Positions 58,580-64,000 of a stretch of 64,000 nt of DNA are shown piece after piece. Within the stretch, counting starts at the first letter, position 1. Each line of letters starts with the position of its first letter. The notes beneath the pieces are model-generated. The model was not told the DNA's origin. It did not search any database and saw only the letters and a list, made by a program, of their open reading frames with translations. The stretch is from Sulfuricella sp. (GTDB lineage: Bacteria > Pseudomonadota > Gammaproteobacteria > Burkholderiales > Sulfuricellaceae), in contig JBAZID010000002.1 of NCBI GenBank assembly GCA_041651995.1, positions 124,001 to 188,000 of the forward strand, read 5' to 3'. The position numbers and the translations under genes are program-made.

Positions 58580-59964
58580 CAGCGTTGCTCCTCCCTGGCC
58601 AGCTGCTGTGCTGCGCTGATAAATGCTTCGGCGCGATGGATGTAGTTGCGGAACATGTCGTAGCTGGCGCAGGCAGGGGAGAGCAGCACTGCGTCACCTG
58701 CCTGTGCCTGCTGCAGGCTGAACTGCACCGCTTCTTCCATGTTGCCGGCGCGCAACAATGGCACGCCGCTGTGTTCCAGCACGGCGCCGATCTTCGCGCC
58801 ATCGCGCCCGATCAGCACCACGGCGCGGGCATGCCGGGCCACGGCCGGGGCGAGCGGACTGAAATCCTGCCCCTTGCCGTCGCCGCCAGCGATCAGCACC
58901 ACCTTGCACGGCATGCCGGCCAGCGCCGCCACGGTCGCGCCGACGTTGGTGCCCTTGGAGTCGTCGTAGAAAGTGACGCCGCTGATCTCGGCCACTTTTT
59001 CCACCCGGTGCGGCAGGCCCTTGAAATGGCGCAGCGCGTCCAGCAGGGGTTCGAAGGGCAGCCCGATAGCGCGGCACAAGGCTAGCGCCGCCAGCGCATT
59101 GGCGGCATTGTGCAGTCCCGCCAGGGGCAATTCATTGACAGGCAGCAAGCGCCTTGAGCCCTGAGCCAGCCACTGCTGGCCGTCCTGTTTCAGGATGCCC
59201 CAGTCACATTCATTAACGGGCGCATCGAGGCCGAAAGTCTCGATTTTCCGCCCAGGCAGGGCCATGGCCATGCTGCGCGCATCGTCGCGATTCAGGATCT
59301 GGCTGCCGGTGCCGTGAAATACCCGGGTTTTGGCAGCGCTGTAGTGATCCATGCCGGTGTAGCGGTCGAGGTGGTCCTCGCTGATATTGAGCATGGTGGC
59401 GGCCGAGGCATCGAGACTGGCGGTGGTTTCCAGCTGGAAACTGGAGAGCTCCAGCACGAAGACGCCGGGCATGCCGTTCTGCTCCGCCTCAATCAGGGCA
59501 TCCAGCACCGGCAGGCCGATATTGCCGGCCACCGTGGTCTTCAGGCCGGCGGCGCGGCACATGGCGCCGGTCATTTCAGTGACCGTGCTCTTGCCGTTGG
59601 AACCGGTGATGGCCAAAACGTGAGGGGTGAGGCGTGAGGGGTGAGGCGTGAGTGTCTGGGCAAACAGTTCCACATCGCCGGCCACCGGCACGCCGCGCGC
59701 AACAGCAGCGGCAACCTTGGGGTCGGCCAGCGGCACGCCGGGGCTGATGGCGATCAGGTCGATCCCGGCAAACAGCGTGTCGCTGAAAGGGCCTGTGACC
59801 AGCGGCACGCCGGGGAATTCGGCATGGAAACGGGTGGCGTGAGGCGGCGCCTCGCGGCTGTCGGCAACGCTCACACGTGCGCCGTGGCGCAGCAGGAAGC
59901 GCACCATGGACAGGCCGGTATCGCCAAGCCCGAGAACAAGTATGTGTTTATCTCTGATATTCAT
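58579..59964 (-). CDS. murD: UDP-N-acetylmuramoylalanine--D-glutamate ligase
   Basis: A 461-residue Mur ligase using D-Glu from MurI. LVLGLGDTGLSMVRFLLRHG binds the UDP part, ITGSNGKSTVTEM is the P-loop and ELSSFQLETT the metal site. GGDGKGQDF and LLSPACASYDMF are C-terminal motifs. Just before the P-loop strand the sequence reads LTPHPSRLTPHVLAITG, from a four-unit TGAGGGG/TGAGGCG array. In relatives this is a variable linker of similar length, so the array may have replaced rather than enlarged it. Confidence 0.96.
   Translation of the reverse strand: MNIRDKHILVLGLGDTGLSMVRFLLRHGARVSVADSREAPPHATRFHAEFPGVPLVTGPFSDTLFAGIDLIAISPGVPLADPKVAAAVARGVPVAGDVELFAQTLTPHPSRLTPHVLAITGSNGKSTVTEMTGAMCRAAGLKTTVAGNIGLPVLDALIEAEQNGMPGVFVLELSSFQLETTASLDASAATMLNISEDHLDRYTGMDHYSAAKTRVFHGTGSQILNRDDARSMAMALPGRKIETFGLDAPVNECDWGILKQDGQQWLAQGSRRLLPVNELPLAGLHNAANALAALALCRAIGLPFEPLLDALRHFKGLPHRVEKVAEISGVTFYDDSKGTNVGATVAALAGMPCKVVLIAGGDGKGQDFSPLAPAVARHARAVVLIGRDGAKIGAVLEHSGVPLLRAGNMEEAVQFSLQQAQAGDAVLLSPACASYDMFRNYIHRAEAFISAAQQLAREEQR
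59621..59648. repeat. Heptanucleotide array inside murD
   Basis: TGAGGGG, TGAGGCG, TGAGGGG, TGAGGCG in tandem (28 bp), followed by TGAGTGT. Encodes the residues immediately ahead of the ATP-binding loop. Confidence 0.93.
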
Positions 59965-60013
59965 ACTTTAATTTGTGATGAGTGCGGCGCAGGAAAATTT
60001 CGCCACCGACCTG

Positions 60014-60044
60014 CTCCTCACCCCTAACCTCTCACTCCTCACCT
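60014..60044. repeat. Degenerate heptanucleotide array at the mraY 3' end
   Basis: CCTCACC, CCTAACC, TCTCACT, CCTCACC in inverse orientation. It lies in the 74-bp mraY-murD gap and supplies the mraY stop codon (TGA at 60039-60041, minus strand). Confidence 0.85.
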
Positions 60045-61124
60045 CAATTTCAACGTCGAAAGACCGACCAGGACCAGCATCATGGTGATGATCCAGAAAC
60101 GCACCACCACCTGGGTTTCCTTCCACCCCTTGAGTTCATAGTGGTGATGCAGTGGCGCCATTCGGAACACGCGCTTGCCGGTGAGCTTGAAAGAGGCCAC
60201 CTGGATCATCACCGACAGGGTTTCCACCACGAACACGCCGCCCATGATGAAAAACACGATTTCCTGGCGCACGATTACCGCCACCACGCCGAGCGCGGCG
60301 CCCAGCGACAGCGCGCCGACATCGCCCATGAAAACCTCGGCGGGGTAGGCGTTGAACCACAGGAAGCCCAGTCCCGCTCCCGCCAGCGCGGCACAAAAGA
60401 TGGTCAGTTCGCCAGCGCCGGGAATGTGCGGGACGCCAAGGTAGCGGGCAAAATAGAAGTGCCCGGCGACATAGGCGAAGATGCCCAGCGCGCCACCCAC
60501 CATGACCGTTGGCAGGATGGCCAGGCCGTCCAGGCCGTCGGTGAGGTTGACCGCATTGCTGCCGCCAACAATCACGAAATAGCTCAGCACCATGAACCCC
60601 ACCGCGCCCAGCGGGATGGAGACGGATTTGAAAAAGGGCACGATCAGCTCGGTCTGCACCGGCAAATTGGCGCGGTAGGCGAGATAGGCGGCGACGCTGG
60701 CGCCGATGAGCGACTGCCAGAACATCTTGGATTTGGCAGACAAGCCCTTGGGATTGCGGTGCACCACCTTGCGGTAGTCGTCGACCCAGCCGACGATGCC
60801 AAATCCCAGCGTGGTGAGCAGGGCCACCCATACGTAATGGTTTTTCAGGTCGGCCCACAGCAGGGTGGCGACGCTGATGGACACCAGGATCAGCGCGCCG
60901 CCCATGGTGGGTGTGCCGCTTTTGACCAGGTGGGTTTGCGGGCCGTCGGTGCGTACTGCCTGGCCGATTTTATAGGCGGTCAGTTTGCGGATCATGGCCG
61001 GTCCGACCAGGAAGGAAATCAGCAGCGCGGTCAGGATCGCCAGCACCGCGCGCAGGGTGATGTAGTTGAATACGTTGAAAGCGCGGATGTCCTGTGCCAG
61101 CCACTGGGCGAGAGCTAATAGCAT
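60039..61124 (-). CDS. mraY: Phospho-N-acetylmuramoyl-pentapeptide transferase
   Basis: A 361-residue integral membrane enzyme (about ten helices) that forms lipid I from UDP-MurNAc-pentapeptide and undecaprenyl phosphate. SGTPTMGGALIL, the catalytic NLTDGLDGLA near 190, GDVGALSLGAALG near 265 and PLHHHYELKGWKE near 325 are conserved. The terminal KLR and stop lie at the edge of a degenerate heptanucleotide array. Length matches E. coli (360). Confidence 0.97.
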   Translation of the reverse strand: MLLALAQWLAQDIRAFNVFNYITLRAVLAILTALLISFLVGPAMIRKLTAYKIGQAVRTDGPQTHLVKSGTPTMGGALILVSISVATLLWADLKNHYVWVALLTTLGFGIVGWVDDYRKVVHRNPKGLSAKSKMFWQSLIGASVAAYLAYRANLPVQTELIVPFFKSVSIPLGAVGFMVLSYFVIVGGSNAVNLTDGLDGLAILPTVMVGGALGIFAYVAGHFYFARYLGVPHIPGAGELTIFCAALAGAGLGFLWFNAYPAEVFMGDVGALSLGAALGVVAVIVRQEIVFFIMGGVFVVETLSVMIQVASFKLTGKRVFRMAPLHHHYELKGWKETQVVVRFWIITMMLVLVGLSTLKLR

Positions 61125-61143
61125 GTTGCCTCCTGCGGAAGCG

Positions 61144-61185
61144 TGAGGGGTGAAATGTGAAGCGTGAAGCGTGAAGCGTGAAGCG
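61144..61185. repeat. Heptanucleotide array (TGAAGCG type) between murF and mraY
   Basis: TGAGGGG, TGAAATG, then four exact TGAAGCG units, 42 bp in tandem. It shows the transition between the TGAGGGG and TGAAGCG versions. It lies in the 115-bp murF-mraY gap, opposite in orientation to the array at 61231-61258. Confidence 0.95.
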
Positions 61186-61230
61186 CCAGGGGCGGCTGTC
61201 TCCTCGCTATCTTCACAACGGGTTTGTACA

Positions 61231-61258
61231 TTTCACTCTTCACTTTTCACTCTTCACT
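61231..61258. repeat. Inverse heptanucleotide array at the murF 3' end
   Basis: TTTCACT, CTTCACT, TTTCACT, CTTCACT in tandem (minus strand AGTGAAG/AGTGAAA). It encodes the last residues of MurF (EVKSEK) and its TGA at 61240-61242. It can pair with the direct array at 61144-61185. Confidence 0.92.
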
Positions 61259-62613
61259 TCAAAGCTTCTAACCACCCGTTCCATCTTCATGAAGCGGGAC
61301 CCCTTGACCAGGACCGTCACATCCGGCGCCAGCAGGTTTTCCAGGTCGGCCAGCAATTCCTCGATGCGTTCGAAGAACCAGGCGTTGGCGCCGAATTCCT
61401 GCGCTGCCGCGCGGCACATGTCGCCGTGGCAGAGCAGGATGTCCACCCCGGCCTGTTTGGCTATTGCGCCGATTTCGCCATGCATCGTGACGGCATCGGG
61501 GCCGAGTTCGCCCATGTCGCCCAGCACCAGGATTTTTTTGCCCGGCATGCCGGCAAGCACCGCAATCGCTGCCTTGACCGATGCCGGGTTGGCGTTGTAG
61601 CTGTCATCAATCAGGGTTGCGCCGTGCAGGCCTGGCTTGTGCTGCAACCGGCCCTTGACGCCGGAAAATTTTTGCAGGCCGGCGGCAATCGCCGCGTTGT
61701 CCATGCCCAGCGCGCTGGCCGCCGCCGCTGCGGCGAGGGCGTTGCGCACGTTGTGCAGCCCCGGCACCGGCAGCTTGATCTGGCATTCGCCCGCGGGCGT
61801 GCGCAGCTTCAGTTCGCTACCCAGCGGAGCGGACTGGTAGGTGGCGCTCACCTGGGCGGGGTGATCCAGGCCGAATTCGATGCTGGAATGTCCGCTTGCC
61901 AGTGTCTTCCACAGCGCCGCGAAAGCGTCGTCGGCATTGATCACGGCCACGCCGTCGCTGGCCAGGCCCGCAAAAATCTCGCCCTTGGCGCGCGCCACTT
62001 CTTCCACGCCGCCGAGGCCGGCCAGATGGGCGGCACCGGCGTTGTTGATGACGGCCACGTCGGGGCGGGCGATTTTGCTCAGGTAGTCGATCTCGCCGGG
62101 GTGGTTCATGCCCATTTCGATCACCGCGAAGCGGTGCTGCGCGCGCAGCTTCAGCAGCGTCAGGGGCATGCCGATGTCGTTGTTGAAATTGCCCTCGGTC
62201 GCCAGCACGGCATCTTGTCCGGCTGCTTCGCGCAGGATGGCGGCGAGCATTTCCTTGACCGTGGTCTTGCCGTTGCTGCCGGTGACGGCAACCAGTTTGA
62301 TGCTCTGCCGGCCACGCCAGAATGCGGCCAGTTGCCCCAGGGCGAGACGGGTATCCGCCACGATCAGCAGCGGCATGCCCTGCCAATCTGCCTGATGCTG
62401 TCCGGCTGCGGCCTGGTCGACCATGGCGACTGCCGCGCCCTGCCGGATGGCCTCGGCGACAAATGCGTGGCCATCGAAACGTTCGCCCCTGAGCGCGACG
62501 AACAGGCAGCCGGGAGTAATGGCGCGGCTGTCGGTGGTGACGCTGGTAAAGCTCACATCCGCACCCTGAGTGGCGGCCTGGATGGCGCTGGCGGTCTGGC
62601 TCAGACTCAGCAT
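61240..62613 (-). CDS. murF: UDP-N-acetylmuramoyl-tripeptide--D-alanyl-D-alanine ligase
   Basis: A 457-residue Mur ligase that adds D-Ala-D-Ala, the Ddl product. FVALRGERFDGHAFV near 36, the P-loop VTGSNGKTTVKEML near 110, MGMNHPGEIDYLS near 160 and DDSYNANPASVKAA near 335 are present. The C-terminus ends in repeat-derived residues (EVKSEK), so the ancestral tail is probably replaced. Its start overlaps the murE stop by 7 bases. Confidence 0.96.
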   Translation of the reverse strand: MLSLSQTASAIQAATQGADVSFTSVTTDSRAITPGCLFVALRGERFDGHAFVAEAIRQGAAVAMVDQAAAGQHQADWQGMPLLIVADTRLALGQLAAFWRGRQSIKLVAVTGSNGKTTVKEMLAAILREAAGQDAVLATEGNFNNDIGMPLTLLKLRAQHRFAVIEMGMNHPGEIDYLSKIARPDVAVINNAGAAHLAGLGGVEEVARAKGEIFAGLASDGVAVINADDAFAALWKTLASGHSSIEFGLDHPAQVSATYQSAPLGSELKLRTPAGECQIKLPVPGLHNVRNALAAAAAASALGMDNAAIAAGLQKFSGVKGRLQHKPGLHGATLIDDSYNANPASVKAAIAVLAGMPGKKILVLGDMGELGPDAVTMHGEIGAIAKQAGVDILLCHGDMCRAAAQEFGANAWFFERIEELLADLENLLAPDVTVLVKGSRFMKMERVVRSFEVKSEK

Positions 62614-64000
62614 GGGCGGTACTCATGCAAGGCGCGTTGCGCGACTTCTGCGTCGTTGAAGGGGAGTTTCACGCCCTTGATCTCCTGATAATCTTCATGT
62701 CCCTTGCCCGCGATCAGCACGATGTCGCCGGGGCGGGCCTGGCGGATGGCGCGGTCGATCGCGGCGGCACGGTCTTCCTCGATATGAAAGTTGGCTTCCA
62801 TGGCGCTGGTAATCTCCGCCAGGATGGTGCGCGGGTCTTCGTTGCGGGGGTTGTCGCTGGTCACGATGGCGCTGTCCGCCAGGCGCGAAGCCGCCGCCCC
62901 CATGAGCGGGCGCTTGCCCTTGTCGCGGTTGCCGCCGCAGCCGAAGACGCAGATCAGGCTGGCCTGGGCGCTCTTGATTTCACGCAGGGTTTGCAGCACT
63001 TTTTCCAGTGCATCCGGGGTGTGGGCGTAATCCACCACCACCAGCGGCTTGCCCGCCCCGCCAAGCTGCTGCACGCGCCCGGCGACGGCCTTGACCTGGG
63101 CCAGCGCCGCGACTGCCGCTTCAAGCGGGATGCCGCTGACCAGCAGCACGGCCAGCGTGCCGAGCAGGTTGGAGGCGTTGAAGCGGCCCAGCATGGCGCT
63201 GGAGATGGCGGCTTTGCCCCAGGGTGTGGCTACCTCGAAGCGCAAGCCGTTTTCATCCATGCCGAGCGCACGACCCTTGATCCGCATGTGGCAGCCCTTG
63301 GCTTCGCCCTCGAAGCCGTAACCCACCACTTTGACGCCGCTGCATCCCAGTTTCCCCGCCAGTTCCACGCCGAAGGGGTCGTCCAGGTTGAGGACCGCAT
63401 ATTCCAGCCCGGGCCAATCGAACAGGGTGGCCTTGGCGGCGGCGTAGCTGGCCATGTCGCCGTGGTAGTCGAGGTGGTCGCGCGACAGGTTGGTCAGTAG
63501 CGCTACATCGAAATGCACGCCGTTGACGCGCCCCTGATGGAGGCCGTGGGATGAAACTTCCATCGCCACCGCGCTGGCGCCCTGCTCCTGATAGTGCCTG
63601 AGCAGGTTGTGCAGCGTGACCGCGTCGGGCGTGGTGTTGGCGGTGGAGGAGAGCTCATTCGGGAAGCCGTTGCCCAGCGTGCCGATCAGTGCGGTTTTGC
63701 GGCCCGCTTCTGCCAGGCAGCGGGCGATCCAGTGCGCGCACGAGGTTTTGCCGTTGGTGCCGGTGACGCCGACGGTCCAGAGAAGCTTCGACGGATCGCC
63801 GCAGACCCGCGAGGCGATTTCGCCGATGGCCTGGCGCAGCCCGGCAATGCCGAGACCGGGCACTTTCCAGTCATCGTTCCAGCTGAAGCCGTCGCTGTCC
63901 CACAGCACGGCATTCGCCCCGGCTGCAATGGCCTGTGGAATAAAGTCGCGCCCATCGGCTTCATCACCCGGATAGGCGGCAAAGGCGTCGCCGGGCTGAA
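62607..64000 (-). CDS. murE: UDP-N-acetylmuramoyl-tripeptide synthetase MurE, N-terminus outside window
   Basis: 464 residues are visible, and the frame is open to the window edge. Upstream of the first available start codon (GTG at 63908) the sequence PGDAFAAYPGDEADGRDFI still matches MurE, so the true start lies beyond 64000. VTGTNGKTSCAHWIA is the P-loop, SSHGLHQGRVNGV follows, and TSDNPRNEDP corresponds to the DNPR motif specifying meso-diaminopimelate. IAGKGHEDYQ is near the end. It adds the third residue of the stem peptide. Confidence 0.97.
   Translation of the reverse strand, partial: QPGDAFAAYPGDEADGRDFIPQAIAAGANAVLWDSDGFSWNDDWKVPGLGIAGLRQAIGEIASRVCGDPSKLLWTVGVTGTNGKTSCAHWIARCLAEAGRKTALIGTLGNGFPNELSSTANTTPDAVTLHNLLRHYQEQGASAVAMEVSSHGLHQGRVNGVHFDVALLTNLSRDHLDYHGDMASYAAAKATLFDWPGLEYAVLNLDDPFGVELAGKLGCSGVKVVGYGFEGEAKGCHMRIKGRALGMDENGLRFEVATPWGKAAISSAMLGRFNASNLLGTLAVLLVSGIPLEAAVAALAQVKAVAGRVQQLGGAGKPLVVVDYAHTPDALEKVLQTLREIKSAQASLICVFGCGGNRDKGKRPLMGAAASRLADSAIVTSDNPRNEDPRTILAEITSAMEANFHIEEDRAAAIDRAIRQARPGDIVLIAGKGHEDYQEIKGVKLPFNDAEVAQRALHEYRPC

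Noticed and set aside
53731..61258. Heptanucleotide arrays as a CRISPR array
   Set aside because: Units are 7 bp in tandem with no spacers, and no cas gene is present.
61171..62688. 505-codon open frame on the plus strand opposite murF
   Set aside because: Shadow of murF; the sequence is His/Gln/Gly-rich and has no domain.

Overview
The window is a piece of a chromosome from a proteobacterium, most likely a betaproteobacterium, and plausibly of the Nitrosomonadales (Gallionella/Sulfuricella/Thiobacillus-like) group. The evidence is the gene content and order: lolB-ispE-tRNA-Gln-prs-rplY-pth, the livKHMGF set, and the division/cell-wall (dcw) order murE-murF-mraY-murD-ftsW-murG-murC-murB-ddl-ftsQ-ftsA-ftsZ. 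No rRNA is present, so the genus is an inference.

Layout. (1) 1-5335, plus strand: the end of a surface-polysaccharide locus (unknown C-terminal fragment, Wzx-like flippase, GT2 glycosyltransferase, sugar-phosphate transferase), interrupted by a DUF4143-type ATPase gene. (2) 5386-11682, minus strand: a TumE/TumA-like toxin-antitoxin pair, a putative zinc metallopeptidase and a branched-chain amino-acid ABC transporter (livFGMHK). (3) 11802-31635: mostly housekeeping genes, namely cytochrome c, a GspE/PilB-type ATPase, ilvD, lgt, a ferredoxin reductase, murI, a MoaD-like protein, rsuA, pth, rplY, prs, tRNA-Gln(TTG), ispE, lolB, a TPR lipoprotein, a Gld-like ABC exporter and mutM. (4) 31787-39431: a dynamin-like GTPase, ferredoxin, coaD, rsmD, two M16 peptidases, ftsY and an EVE-domain protein. 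(5) 39636-43428: an accessory patch with a Fic protein, a damaged second copy of the toxin-antitoxin locus, a MITE-like inverted-repeat element and a HARE-HTH/GIY-YIG protein. (6) 43543-49450, minus strand: a CapA-like protein, dgt, a GGDEF cyclase and a fused aroK-aroB. (7) 49558-64000, minus strand: the dcw cluster from ftsZ back to a murE cut by the window edge.

The most unusual signal is a family of heptanucleotide arrays (TGAGGGG/TGAAGCG and complements) scattered over about 7.5 kb of the dcw cluster. They lie inside the reading frames of ddl, murB, murG and murD, supply the stop codons of murF and mraY, and fill two gaps. I saw no comparable array elsewhere in the window. One unit is 7 bp, so gain or loss of a unit inside a gene would shift its frame.

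The second notable signal is a segmental duplication. The 3' end of the metallopeptidase gene plus tumE-tumA (5386-6212) recurs in opposite orientation at 41288-41960. That copy has lost the -10/operator region and 39 codons of the toxin, while its antitoxin remains intact. It sits between repeat ends that also bound a 570-bp inverted-repeat element, whose two hairpins differ by a compensatory base change. Family assignments are from motif recognition only; no database search was possible.
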